Shown piece after piece: positions 33,942 to 42,727 of a stretch of 64,000 nt of DNA. The stretch covers positions 1 to 64,000 of the forward strand of contig JADLAY010000069.1 in NCBI GenBank assembly GCA_020849765.1. Reading direction: 5' to 3'. Position numbers and translations under genes: made by a program. Each line of letters begins with the position of its first letter. Position 1 is the stretch's first letter. The notes under the pieces were generated by a model that saw only the letters and a program-made list of their open reading frames with translations, did no database searches and was not told where the DNA came from. Source of the DNA: Anaerolineae bacterium. GTDB lineage: Bacteria; Chloroflexota; Anaerolineae; Aggregatilineales; Phototrophicaceae.

Positions 33942-35402
33942 CTAAGTACGCCGCTCGACGATCTTGTCGTAGAGCGTTATATAATCGCGGGCGCTGCGCT
34001 CCCACGAGAAGTCCATCCGCATGGCGCGCTCTTGCATTCGCTGCCAGGCTGCGCGCTTGTCCTGGTAAGTCTGCATCGCCCAGACCAGCGTGTTATAGAC
34101 CGCGTCGACATCCTCGGTCTGAAAGATGAAGCCAGTGCCCTGATCCGCGGCGTCGTTGTCGAAGTTCGTCACCGTGTCCGCCAGTCCGCCCGTATCGCGC
34201 ACGAGCGGCAGCGCCCCATAGCGCATGGCGAGCATCTGGCCGATGCCGCACGGTTCGTAATGGCTCGGCATCAGGAATAGATCGCAGCCCGCGTAGATGC
34301 GGTTGGCGATCGTGGCGTGGAAGCCGACGAACGTCTTGGCTTTCCATTGAAAGTCTGAGCCGAGCTGGTAGAACTCGTCGTTGAAGTGCTTCTCGCCCGT
34401 CCCCAGGCCGACGAACTGGACGTCGTGTTGTTCCATCAGGCGACGAAGCGCTGGCAGCGCGAGGTCGATGCCCTTTTGCCAGACGAGGCGGCTGACCATC
34501 CCGATCAAGAACACGTCTTCGCGTACGGTCAGCCCGGCGTCGATCTGAAGCTGATGCTTGTTCGGCGGGCGCGCCTCGACGAAGGTGTCCGCATCGAAGC
34601 GAGACACCAGCTGCCCATCGATCGCCGGGTCCCAGGCGACAGTATCAATGCCGTTGAGAATCCCGTACAGATCGAGCGTGCGGATGCGCAGCAGTTCGTG
34701 CAGGCCGTAGCCCTGATAGGCGAACTGGATCTCGACGGCGTAGCGCGGGCTGACAGTCGTGATGATGTCACTGTGGATCAAGCCCGTCGCCAGCATGTTG
34801 TTGGTCAGGCCGCGCGCGACCAGTTCGGGATGTGTCCGTTCCGGCACGCCATGATCCCAGCACCAGCCGCCGCAGTTATCACCCTGATAGGCGATGTTGT
34901 GGATGCTCATCATGGTGCCGATGTGCGCCCACGATGACGTCTTCTGGCGCTGCTCGTCGATCAGAAACGGCGTCAGGCCCGTGTGCCAGTCGTTGACGTG
35001 GACGACATCTGGCAGCCAGCCAAAGCGCTGCTCCATCTCCAGCATGAAGGCGATGATCGCCTGGTTGAAGAAGACAAAGCGCGGCATGTCGAAGTTCCAG
35101 TCGCCATAGACGGCTGGCTCTTCGCCGAAGAACCACGGCGCGCGCAGAAAATAGACCGGCACGTCTTGCAGCAGTGCTTCCGAGATTTCGATCTGGTAGA
35201 CGCCGGTCCGGTGCAGATAGGGAAATGAGAACAGTGGTCGGATGTCGAAGCGCTGCGTATCGATGAATCCGTAGTGCGGCATCAGGATGCGCACGTCGAC
35301 GCCGAGTTGCTTGAGCGACACCGGAAGCGAACCCGCAACGTCGGCAAGCCCACCGACTTTGGCGAATGGATCGACTTCGGCGCTGGTGAGCAGGATCTTC
35401 AT
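33942..35402 (-). CDS. glgA: glycogen synthase (GT5)
   Basis: Extends alpha-1,4-glucan from ADP-glucose. 486 residues, typical for bacterial GlgA. N-terminal KVGGLADVAGSLP carries the ADP-glucose-binding Lys-x-Gly-Gly, HVNDWHTGL is a conserved His segment, GMVSRLVWQKGIDL and the late FLMPSHYEPCGIGQ hold the donor-binding and active-site Glu. No extra domain is seen. The start is ATG 35402, 45 bases after the GH57 gene ends. The three genes form a compact glycogen operon. Confidence 0.93.
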   Translation of the reverse strand: MKILLTSAEVDPFAKVGGLADVAGSLPVSLKQLGVDVRILMPHYGFIDTQRFDIRPLFSFPYLHRTGVYQIEISEALLQDVPVYFLRAPWFFGEEPAVYGDWNFDMPRFVFFNQAIIAFMLEMEQRFGWLPDVVHVNDWHTGLTPFLIDEQRQKTSSWAHIGTMMSIHNIAYQGDNCGGWCWDHGVPERTHPELVARGLTNNMLATGLIHSDIITTVSPRYAVEIQFAYQGYGLHELLRIRTLDLYGILNGIDTVAWDPAIDGQLVSRFDADTFVEARPPNKHQLQIDAGLTVREDVFLIGMVSRLVWQKGIDLALPALRRLMEQHDVQFVGLGTGEKHFNDEFYQLGSDFQWKAKTFVGFHATIANRIYAGCDLFLMPSHYEPCGIGQMLAMRYGALPLVRDTGGLADTVTNFDNDAADQGTGFIFQTEDVDAVYNTLVWAMQTYQDKRAAWQRMQERAMRMDFSWERSARDYITLYDKIVERRT

Positions 35403-35447
35403 GAGAACGTTGCTTTCGTGTTCGGCGCATATGCAAGCATGGACGCG

Positions 35448-37145
35448 CTAACCCGCAAACCATCGAAAATCGATGTCCGGAAACAAGCGGTCTTGCTCAT
35501 AAAGCTCGTCGGCATAGGCGCGATCTGCCTTGCCCGCTTCCAGGCCAGCCGATAGCTTCTCAAAGCGCTCGTAATGCTGGTTGAAGCGCTGAATCGCATA
35601 CTCACGCGCCTGCCCGGTCGTGACCTGGAACTGCCAATCGGAGCTTTGCATCAGCAGTGCCTCGCGCGCCGCCTGATTCAGCACCGCAGTCTCGTCGGCC
35701 GTGGGCGTGATGAAACGCCCGGCCAGGGCGGCCAGCCGCGCTTCAACCTCGTGGATCGGCTGCCACATCCAGTGATTCTCGGCATTGTCCCAAACGAAAT
35801 GCTCACCCCCCGCACCCCACGAGCTTTCGGGCAGGCTCAGCACCTCCGTCGGCGGGTGCGCCGTCAGGTAGGCGCTGGCGGTCATCAGGTCGATGGTCTT
35901 ATCGGTCGCCAGATAGCGCAGAACTTTCCCCAACCACTGTACGCCTTCAAACCACCAGTGGCCGAACAACTCGGTGTCGTAGGTCGAGGCGACCAGGCTG
36001 TAGCAGCCGGACTTTTGCGCCTGCTGCCGGATGAGATCGCCGACCAGATGGACGTAGTGTTCGGCGTGCTGATCGATCTTGAAGGCAGCCCAATCGGGGT
36101 GATAGACGTCCTTCTGGCCCAGATCGACGTTCTTGCCCGTGACGCGCCAGTATTGGATACCGCTCGTACCCGCCTTACGATGAAACTCGCGGTAGTCGAA
36201 GTCACCGGGATAGCCCCACTCGGCGCTCCAGACCTGCTGGCCCGTGCGGTCGTTACGCCCGATGACGGCGACGCCGGAATGGGTCACCGCCTGGCTGCCG
36301 GTCGTGGTATCGGCCACGTAGTAGGCGGAATAGGTCGTCGCCTGCCGCTGCGGATTGGACGATTGGCTCGAAGCAGGCAGCACGTAGCGCCGCCGCACTG
36401 CACCGTAGGGGCCGATCACATCACCCGCGGCGACGCCGACCGGCTGCCCGCCGGTGATGGCATGCGTCTCACTGAAGAAGACGCGTAAGTTTTGCTCAGC
36501 TAAGAAGTGTTCCAATCCGGGATGTAGTTGTCCGTCTTCGCCATAATAGGCGGGCCGGTAGGCGCACTCCGGCAGCCAGAAGCTGGTTGGTTTCCTGCCG
36601 AACAGCCGCTCGTAACTGCGCAGGCCCATCTTGATTTGCGCACGGATCGTGCTGTCGCGGGCGACCAGTGGCATATACGGGTGTGTCGCCGCACCGGCAA
36701 TGATCTCGATGTACTCGGCGTCTTGCAAGCGCCGGAAAGCGCCGACGATGTCGCGCTCAAAACGCTCGTTGAAACTGGCCCTGATCATCGAATAGAGATT
36801 TTTGTACCACTCAGCCAGATAGCGCAGGTGACCGTCGGCGCTGCCAGGCGCCTCGAAGTAGGCGATGTCGCTTTGCGCCGCCGCGATGCGCATATCGAGA
36901 TAGTCGTCCAGATGCTGAAGGACAAGCGGATCGGCAAGCTGCTCAGCCAGGACAGGCGTGATACCGATATTCAGGCGGTAATTCACGCCCTCATCTTTGA
37001 GGTCATAAAGGACGTTGAGAAGAGGAAGGTAAGTTTCGACAGCGGCCTCATGAATCCATTCTTCACCGTGAGGCCAGCGCCCGGCAAGACGAACATAAGG
37101 AAGATGACTGTGCAACACCAGCGTGAATGCGCCCAGCGAGGTCAA
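35448..37145 (-). CDS. 1,4-alpha-glucan branching enzyme, GH57 type
   Basis: 565 residues of glycoside hydrolase family 57 with a DUF1957-type C-terminal part. LVLHSHLPYVR at the start, FWLPECAYRP with the catalytic nucleophile Glu, and YDTELFGHWWFEG with the acid/base Asp, all match GH57 branching enzymes. The start is TTG 37145: it follows TAGGAG nine bases upstream and is preceded in frame by a stop, with no ATG or GTG between. Next to glgA and glgC it should introduce alpha-1,6 branches into glycogen. No GH13 GlgB is present in the window. Confidence 0.9.
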   Translation of the reverse strand: MTSLGAFTLVLHSHLPYVRLAGRWPHGEEWIHEAAVETYLPLLNVLYDLKDEGVNYRLNIGITPVLAEQLADPLVLQHLDDYLDMRIAAAQSDIAYFEAPGSADGHLRYLAEWYKNLYSMIRASFNERFERDIVGAFRRLQDAEYIEIIAGAATHPYMPLVARDSTIRAQIKMGLRSYERLFGRKPTSFWLPECAYRPAYYGEDGQLHPGLEHFLAEQNLRVFFSETHAITGGQPVGVAAGDVIGPYGAVRRRYVLPASSQSSNPQRQATTYSAYYVADTTTGSQAVTHSGVAVIGRNDRTGQQVWSAEWGYPGDFDYREFHRKAGTSGIQYWRVTGKNVDLGQKDVYHPDWAAFKIDQHAEHYVHLVGDLIRQQAQKSGCYSLVASTYDTELFGHWWFEGVQWLGKVLRYLATDKTIDLMTASAYLTAHPPTEVLSLPESSWGAGGEHFVWDNAENHWMWQPIHEVEARLAALAGRFITPTADETAVLNQAAREALLMQSSDWQFQVTTGQAREYAIQRFNQHYERFEKLSAGLEAGKADRAYADELYEQDRLFPDIDFRWFAG

Positions 37146-37191
37146 AATCCGGCACTCCTATAAGTCTGTCTCTCCTGCAGAACTGGGTGCT

Positions 37192-37221
37192 ATTCTAACT
37201 GTTCATTCATCCACCGCGCAA
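37192..37221 (-). promoter_or_regulatory. possible promoter of the glycogen operon
   Basis: On the minus strand TTGCGC (37221-37216) and TAGAAT (37197-37192) are separated by 18 bases. The -10 is five of six to consensus; the -35 is weak and overlaps the end of the MFS gene. Transcription would start about 40 bases before the TTG start of the branching enzyme. Confidence 0.35.
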
Positions 37222-38514
37222 ACTGTGTCCCTGCGGCTGCAACTGCGCATTGGCGGGGATCGGCGTCGGCACGTCCGGCTTCTGCTCGTTGAGCGACAGA
37301 CCCAGCGCCATGATCCCGGACAGACTGCCGATAACCGCGATCGCGTGGAAGGCCGTCGTCAGACCGAAATGATCCGATACCAGGCCGATCACGACGCCAC
37401 CGAGCGCGCCGGTCGCGAAGATGAAGCCCAGGGCCGCGCCGGAGGCGAAGCCCTTACTGACAGGCAGCAGGCGCTGGATCTCGCCGACGATGATGCCGTG
37501 CGGCGCCCCCGTCAGCCCGCCCGCGACGATCACGCCGAGCAGCGCGACAGGGCCATCAAGCTGAGGCAGCAGCCAGAAGAAAGGCGCGCCGACGAGCATG
37601 GGCGCCACGATCAACGTCCGGCTGCTGAAGCGCTCGGTCAGATTGCCCGCAACCACCCCCGCCACAGCGCCGGAAATCCAATACAGGCTGGTGACGATGC
37701 CATATTCGGTCGGCGTCCAGCCTTTTTCGAGGAACAGAAGCGGCATGAACGGCACGGAACCTGGATGTGTCAGGCTGCGCATGGCAATCACCACGGCAAA
37801 CAGCACCAGCGGCCAGATGCGCAGGGCTTTCCGCTCGCCTTTGACCTCTTCGACAGCCTGATGTGCCTGTACATGCTGCTGGCTGTTGGGCAGAAAGAAC
37901 ACCAAAGCCAGACTGGCAGGGATGACCAGCACAGCCAGCCCGGCGAGCGGAACGACACTGCCGCCATCGTAGAGCAGCCCGTTCAGCGTCGGCCCTAAGG
38001 CAGCCGTGAACGCGCTAAAGTGCAGGGTAGTCTGGTCGAGCATCCAGCCGGTCGCGGTCGGGCCGACGGCGGCGCCCATGTAACCGGCGAGGAAGAAAAG
38101 GGACAGATTGCGCGCCGTTTTGCCATGATGCGCCGCCTCGCTGGCGTGCATGACGCCGATGGGGTGAAACGCGGCGCTGCCCAACGGCGTGATCACGTAC
38201 ATGAGCAGCAGCAAAATGTACTGCTTGGTCAGCGCGGCGATGATGAACGTCAGCAGCAGCAGCAACACCGTCCAGACCAGCCCGAAGGCGGCCATTCTGC
38301 GCCCACCGCTCTTATCCGCCAGCCAGCCAAACAGTGGTTGGCTGATGCCGTGTACCATCGTGTACAGGCTGGCTGCCAGGCCGATTTGCGTCTTGGAGAG
38401 CGGCATCAGGTGCGTGCTGAGAAAAGCGAAGACGACGGGCCCCATGCTGTTGAAGATGTCGATCACGAAGTGTGCAAGGGCGACGGCTTGCAGTCGGGAA
38501 GCGCGATAGCGCAT
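37207..38514 (-). CDS. MFS transporter, fosmidomycin-resistance (Fsr) type
   Basis: 435 residues, about twelve membrane spans, with a long central loop near 200-220 (QQHVQAHQAVEEVKGERKA). GWLADKSGGRRM is the first-loop MFS motif A, and PLGSAAFHPIGVMHAS matches the conserved FHP segment of Fsr-like exporters. These pumps export small drugs; a substrate cannot be fixed here. It is followed on the same strand by the glycogen operon, 61 bases away. The start is ATG 38514. Confidence 0.78.
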   Translation of the reverse strand: MRYRASRLQAVALAHFVIDIFNSMGPVVFAFLSTHLMPLSKTQIGLAASLYTMVHGISQPLFGWLADKSGGRRMAAFGLVWTVLLLLLTFIIAALTKQYILLLLMYVITPLGSAAFHPIGVMHASEAAHHGKTARNLSLFFLAGYMGAAVGPTATGWMLDQTTLHFSAFTAALGPTLNGLLYDGGSVVPLAGLAVLVIPASLALVFFLPNSQQHVQAHQAVEEVKGERKALRIWPLVLFAVVIAMRSLTHPGSVPFMPLLFLEKGWTPTEYGIVTSLYWISGAVAGVVAGNLTERFSSRTLIVAPMLVGAPFFWLLPQLDGPVALLGVIVAGGLTGAPHGIIVGEIQRLLPVSKGFASGAALGFIFATGALGGVVIGLVSDHFGLTTAFHAIAVIGSLSGIMALGLSLNEQKPDVPTPIPANAQLQPQGHSLRGG

Positions 38515-38654
38515 GGAGATGCCTCGAATTAGAGCGTGGATGAACCTTCATGATCCCGCTTTCTCACAGCACTGTCAACGATCTATATCAGTCCACTTTA
38601 GCGTCACATTGTGGGGAGAAGTCATGGTCGACAGCGCTTGATGGCGAAGAATCA

Positions 38655-38678
38655 AAAGCGGGCCTGACAGCCCGCTTT
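38655..38678 (-). terminator. intrinsic terminator after the small membrane protein
   Basis: On the minus strand AAAGCGGGC and GCCCGCTTT form a 9-bp stem with loop TGTCAG, followed by a further T and GATT. It lies 23 bases beyond the stop of the 56-residue membrane protein. The palindrome could also act from the plus strand, but there is no plus-strand gene there. Confidence 0.7.
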
Positions 38679-38700
38679 CAGATGAGTTTATGGATTTATA

Positions 38701-38871
38701 TCATGCCTGCCAGTATGGGTACTTGCCCAGGTCGGCACGCTTCAACTGCGTTTCCGGTGAGAACAGCCGGTCGCGGATGCGGCTCGCCAGTTCGAACAGA
38801 GCGACGGCGCCCGCCAGCATCAACACGACGAGGATACCCACCGCCAGGATCACTGATAGTATCCCTGTCAT
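38701..38871 (-). CDS. small single-span membrane protein
   Basis: 56 residues: one strong hydrophobic helix (about 4-26, GILSVILAVGILVVLMLAGA) then a basic cytoplasmic stretch (ASRIRDRLFSPETQLKRAD) and the end GKYPYWQA. I choose ATG 38871, which has GAGGTG six bases upstream; a GTG at 38883 would add four residues. It has its own terminator and an unusually structured upstream region. I do not recognise a family. The hydrophobic pattern, ribosome site and terminator together make it a likely real gene. Confidence 0.68.
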   Translation of the reverse strand: MTGILSVILAVGILVVLMLAGAVALFELASRIRDRLFSPETQLKRADLGKYPYWQA

Positions 38872-38929
38872 AGCACACCTCACTCACACAACTAAACTAC
38901 CTGTACATTTGGGGTGTGGATTACCCATA

Positions 38930-38985
38930 AACAATTCAGTGAATTGTTAAGGTATATTTAAATATACACCACTTTTCTTAAAAGT
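38930..38985. promoter_or_regulatory. three consecutive palindromes upstream of the small membrane protein
   Basis: Within an AT-rich island lie three dyads in a row: AACAATTCA-g-TGAATTGTT (38930-38948), GTATATTTAAATATAC (38952-38967, perfect) and ACTTTT-ctt-AAAAGT (38971-38985). All are upstream of the 56-residue membrane protein on the minus strand. They could be operators for one or more regulators or a bent promoter region. No confident -10/-35 pair was found. Confidence 0.5.
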
Positions 38986-39038
38986 AAAGTGATCTGAACG
39001 CCGAATATTGTTAATTTTTCGGGATGTATGAGGGCTGT

Positions 39039-39069
39039 GGGGCGGAAGCGCCATTGACGCTCCCACCCC
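39039..39069 (-). terminator. hairpin after the SH3 protein gene
   Basis: On the minus strand GGGGTGGGAGCG and CGCTTCCGCCCC form a 12-bp stem (two G-U pairs) around a 7-base loop, nine bases beyond the stop of the SH3 gene. No T-tract follows directly, so it may only stabilise the 3' end or act with a factor. Confidence 0.45.
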
Positions 39070-39077
39070 GAAGAGGC

Positions 39078-40121
39078 TTATTCGCCGAAGACGGGCACGA
39101 TGACGTCCGCCGGATTGAAGAGCAGCACGCTGTCGACTTCAAACCAGCCATGCGCGACGGTGCCATCGACGCAGGTGGCTTCGACGTAGTACCAGTTTGC
39201 CGGGCGCGTATCCCGTGCCAACAAGGGATAGTATTGGTCGCCCTGCACGCCGCAGACGATGTTCGCGCTCTGGAAGGGGGCCACGCGCATCAGGCTGCCG
39301 CTGAAGCCGATGTAGATGGTCGGCGCGATGATCTCGCCGAGCGAGGGCACGACAGGGATGCCACGCAGGTCGCCGCGCAGGGCCAGGAATTGATTGTTGA
39401 CCCAGCCGCGCAAACCGCCCGCTTCGACATACCACCATAGTTCATCGCTGAAGTCCGCCAGATCCGCGTCACTGCGCCCAAGCACGATCAGGCGCGTGCC
39501 GCCGTCGACCACGGCGACCGGCGTGTACTCGACGCCCGCCCCTGAACGCATGAACAGATTATCTGTGTTGACGATGGCGTAGCCGGCGAGCGTCTCCACG
39601 ATGTCTGTGTTGTTGGTTGGGCGCGGCGGGGCGACATCCGGCGGCACAGAGGGCGCGGTTGTGCCGTCGACCTCGGCGATCAGCGCCAGCAGCCCCAGAT
39701 CCGCAGCCACGTCATAGAGATCGCCCGCCGACGGCAGTGTCGTGCATTTGCCGACGACCAGATAGACCAGTTCCTGCTCAGCGATCGTCTCTGCTTCACT
39801 CACAATGCTGACCACGATCGGGCTGAATTCAGGCTCAGTCGTCCAGGTGATGCGCTCGCCATCGTCCCAGGCAAAAGTGCCATCCGCAGGGCGCGTGATA
39901 CGCCGCTCATAAAGGACGGCACCCGCGCCATCCTGCGCGCGCACGAGCACCGCATCCGTATCTTCAAACAGGATCGATCCCCCGCGACTGGTGAAGCCCG
40001 CGCAGCCGACGCTCAGCGCCAGATCGCTGCCGGTTGCCGCGGCGGCAGTCCCGACCAGACCCAGGAGGAAAAGAACGACCAGCCCGATCAGGCCAGCCAT
40101 CGGTGGCCGAGATATCTTCAT
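39078..40121 (-). CDS. exported SH3-domain protein
   Basis: 347 residues. An N-terminal signal sequence or anchor (MAGLIGLVVLFLLGLVG, cleavage near TAAAA) is followed by an Asp/Thr-rich extracellular part. At about 180-255 there is an SH3b-like domain: IVNTDNLFMRSGAGVEYTPV, then LWWYVEAGGLRGWVNNQFL. A second similar segment follows (SLMRVAPFQSANI to NWYYVEATCVDG). These domains commonly bind cell-wall or surface polymers. ATG 40121 has GGGGG upstream and starts the signal sequence; earlier in-frame starts lack support. The function is unknown beyond an envelope location. Confidence 0.7.
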   Translation of the reverse strand: MKISRPPMAGLIGLVVLFLLGLVGTAAAATGSDLALSVGCAGFTSRGGSILFEDTDAVLVRAQDGAGAVLYERRITRPADGTFAWDDGERITWTTEPEFSPIVVSIVSEAETIAEQELVYLVVGKCTTLPSAGDLYDVAADLGLLALIAEVDGTTAPSVPPDVAPPRPTNNTDIVETLAGYAIVNTDNLFMRSGAGVEYTPVAVVDGGTRLIVLGRSDADLADFSDELWWYVEAGGLRGWVNNQFLALRGDLRGIPVVPSLGEIIAPTIYIGFSGSLMRVAPFQSANIVCGVQGDQYYPLLARDTRPANWYYVEATCVDGTVAHGWFEVDSVLLFNPADVIVPVFGE

Positions 40122-40325
40122 CGTGTGCCCCCTTATGAATGACATTACGCAGAGTGTTCTTGAATTCATTGTCCTACGAATGAAGCCCGGACGCCAATGC
40201 AAGCGGCGGATTCGCGGGCGACGGGAACCGTAGGGCGAGCGTCAAGTAGTGCAGCCTGGGCTGTGTTATGCTGAGCTTGTCTACGAGGAATGCTCCCCAC
40301 ATCCTCTTAGGCAAGGCTTCCCCTG

Positions 40326-40362
40326 AAACCAAGCGCCCCCTTTCCCCGGGGGCGTTTGGTTT
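40326..40362 (-). terminator. terminator after recJ
   Basis: AAACCAAGCGCCCCC (40326-40340) and GGGGGCGTTTGGTTT (40348-40362) form a 15-bp stem, with one G-T pair, around a 7-base loop. It abuts the recJ stop codon. T-rich sequence follows on both strands, better on the plus side, so it may be bidirectional. No plus-strand gene ends here, so recJ is the likely client. Confidence 0.7.
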
Positions 40363-42626
40363 TATAACGTCTGTCGCAGCCAGTAAGCCCGGTAGGCGCG
40401 CGTCTCATCGACGAGCTGCTGGAGCCGCCCCGGATCGGCGCCGCGCTGCGCGGCTGTTTCACCCATCTCGACCTGATAAGAGTCGTCAGCCAGCGCGACG
40501 ATTCGCATGCGCGTGTTGGCGGCCAGCCAATGGAAGCAGGCGAGGATCGTCCGCTCGGTTTGCTGGGTCAGCGCCGCGATGTCGCTGATGGTGACGAGGC
40601 CAGCCTTGTTACTGGCCGCGTATTTGAGCAGCCCGGCCACCTGATTGAGCAGCTTCTGCGGCTGGTCGAACGGCGCAGGATTGCCGAACACGATCAGCGT
40701 TTCCGGCTGTGCGGTTTCGAGCGCCGATTCCCACACGAACGGATCGGGCGGCGGCGACCAGACGACCAACGTCCGCGCCGGGCGCAGTTCATAACGATCG
40801 ACGCCTTCGACATCCCAGATGGACTCGCGCCAGACGAGCACGTCCGGGTATTCGGCCTGGACGCGCGTGAGTGCTCCTTTAGGATCAGCATGCGCCCGGT
40901 AGTCGACGACTTCGTAGGCCGCCGCCCCGCGCCCGCGCAGAGTCAACTCGTCATCCGCCGGGCGTGCATCAAGCCATTCGATCAGCGGTTCGAGCTTGCC
41001 ATCGAACCGGTTGAGGCGCACGGTGTAGGCGAGGTCGAAACGCCCCTGTGGCACCGATTCGAGATCGCCAAACCACCAGATGACGCGGCGTTCGGTGCCT
41101 TGGTCGTCTACCAGCCGCAGATCGAGATGATCGCCCCGGCTGCCGAGCGTGCGGCGGCTCTTGACCTGCAAGCTGCGCGTCGCCAATGTCAGCGGCGGGT
41201 TGCCGTTGCCGAACGGCGCCAGCTGGCCGATGCGCTCCGCAAACGCGAGGTCGACGTCGTTCAGCTCAATGAACGCGTCGACCGGCAGTTGCGCCTCGAT
41301 GTCCGTCTCGCCCAGTTGTTCGCGCACGTGCTGAGAGATGCCGCGGCGAAAGGCGAAGACATGCTCGGCGGGCAGCCGCAGCCCGGCCGCCATCGTGTGC
41401 CCGCCATAGCTGTCCAGCAGGTTCTCTTGCGAGCGAATGGCGGCGACGATGTTGCAGCCGACGACCGAGCGCGCGGAGCCGCTGGCGTGCTCGCCGTCCT
41501 CGGATAGCACGATCACCGGGCGGCCATAATCTTCGACCAGGCGGCTGGCGACGATGCCGACGACGCCCGCGTGCCAGCCCGCCCCGCTGACGACCAGCGC
41601 CGCATACTTGAGCAGATCCGGCGCATCTTGAATTTGCTGTTGCGCAGCGGCGTAGACCTGGCGCGTTAGAAAGCGCCGCTTCTGATTCAGACCTTCCAGT
41701 TCGTTGACGCGCTCGACGATGATCTCCGGCCTGTCGGTCGTCAGCAGTTGCACCGCCGGGTTGGCATCGGCCAGGCGTCCGAGGGCGTTCAAGCGAGGCG
41801 CCAGCCCGAACGCGATGTCCTGTTCCGTCAGGTAAGCCGGGTCGATGCCCGCCCGCTCGATCATGGCGCGCAGCCCTGGCCGAGTCGTATTGCGAACGAC
41901 CTCGAGGCCCCGCTGCAGCAGATAACGCGTGTCATCGACCTGCACCATCACGTCGGCGACGATGCCGATGGCGACCAGATCGAGCAAATGATCGCTTGAA
42001 CGCGCGCCGTAGAGCGCCTCGACCAGCTTGTAGGCGACGCCGACGCCGGGGAGTTCGCGCAGCGGGTGTTCTGGCGGCAGGCGCATCGGGTTGATGACGG
42101 CCTCGGCATCCGGCAGCGTTTCCGGCAGTGTGTGATGGTCGGTGATGACGACGTCGACGCCGCGCGACCGGGCATAGGCGACTGCCTCGTGGGCCGCAAT
42201 GCCGGTATCACACGTCAGCAGCAGATCGATGCCGCCATCCAGCAGCGCTTGGAGCGTCGGCAGATGAACGCCATGACCTTCCGAGAAGCGATTGGGGATG
42301 TGATGCGCCACCTGCCCGCCCAGGTCGGTTAGCGCGGAGACGAGCAGCGTCGTCGACGTTTGCCCATCGACGTCGAAGTCGCCCCAGACGAGGATGCGCT
42401 CACGGCGCGCAATTGCTCTTTGCAACCGCGCAACGGCGCGATCCATATCCGGCAGCTCGTTGGACGATGCCGGGCGATAGGCGGATGGATCGAGAAACGC
42501 GCGCGCATCGTCGGCGCTCCTATGCCCATGACGCGCCAGGCGCTCGGCCACGATCCGCTCGCCCCCGGCTACGCTGAGCAGGGAGTCAGGAACGTCGACA
42601 GGAGTGGGGTCAATCCACGTTTTCAT
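40362..42626 (-). CDS. recJ: single-stranded-DNA exonuclease RecJ
   Basis: 5'-3' exonuclease for recombination and repair. 754 residues. DHH motifs: WGDFDVDGQTSTTLL (metal Asp residues; Phe replaces the commoner Tyr), TCDTGIAAHEA, and VVITDHHTLPE. The DHHA1 part shows GWHAGVVGIVASRL and YGGHTMAAGL. An OB-like region and a C-terminal part of about 200 residues follow, ending in a winged-helix-like stretch (AGLVTISDIAALTQQTERTI). The C-terminal extension is longer than in E. coli RecJ and recalls the Thermus/Deinococcus form. A terminator follows directly. Confidence 0.92.
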   Translation of the reverse strand: MKTWIDPTPVDVPDSLLSVAGGERIVAERLARHGHRSADDARAFLDPSAYRPASSNELPDMDRAVARLQRAIARRERILVWGDFDVDGQTSTTLLVSALTDLGGQVAHHIPNRFSEGHGVHLPTLQALLDGGIDLLLTCDTGIAAHEAVAYARSRGVDVVITDHHTLPETLPDAEAVINPMRLPPEHPLRELPGVGVAYKLVEALYGARSSDHLLDLVAIGIVADVMVQVDDTRYLLQRGLEVVRNTTRPGLRAMIERAGIDPAYLTEQDIAFGLAPRLNALGRLADANPAVQLLTTDRPEIIVERVNELEGLNQKRRFLTRQVYAAAQQQIQDAPDLLKYAALVVSGAGWHAGVVGIVASRLVEDYGRPVIVLSEDGEHASGSARSVVGCNIVAAIRSQENLLDSYGGHTMAAGLRLPAEHVFAFRRGISQHVREQLGETDIEAQLPVDAFIELNDVDLAFAERIGQLAPFGNGNPPLTLATRSLQVKSRRTLGSRGDHLDLRLVDDQGTERRVIWWFGDLESVPQGRFDLAYTVRLNRFDGKLEPLIEWLDARPADDELTLRGRGAAAYEVVDYRAHADPKGALTRVQAEYPDVLVWRESIWDVEGVDRYELRPARTLVVWSPPPDPFVWESALETAQPETLIVFGNPAPFDQPQKLLNQVAGLLKYAASNKAGLVTISDIAALTQQTERTILACFHWLAANTRMRIVALADDSYQVEMGETAAQRGADPGRLQQLVDETRAYRAYWLRQTL

Positions 42627-42727
42627 GTCTATAGCTTAGCAGGAGATGCGGCTGCGCACACCTGTCTGCGCGCCCGCCGGATGTCTCAGAACGCGGTGCG
42701 TGTTCCCCTTGAGGCCACAACTGAGCG

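Noticed and set aside
38550..38873. 107-codon plus-strand frame
   Set aside because: It runs through the terminator hairpin and opposite the small membrane protein, and its translation is Arg/Pro-rich without motifs.
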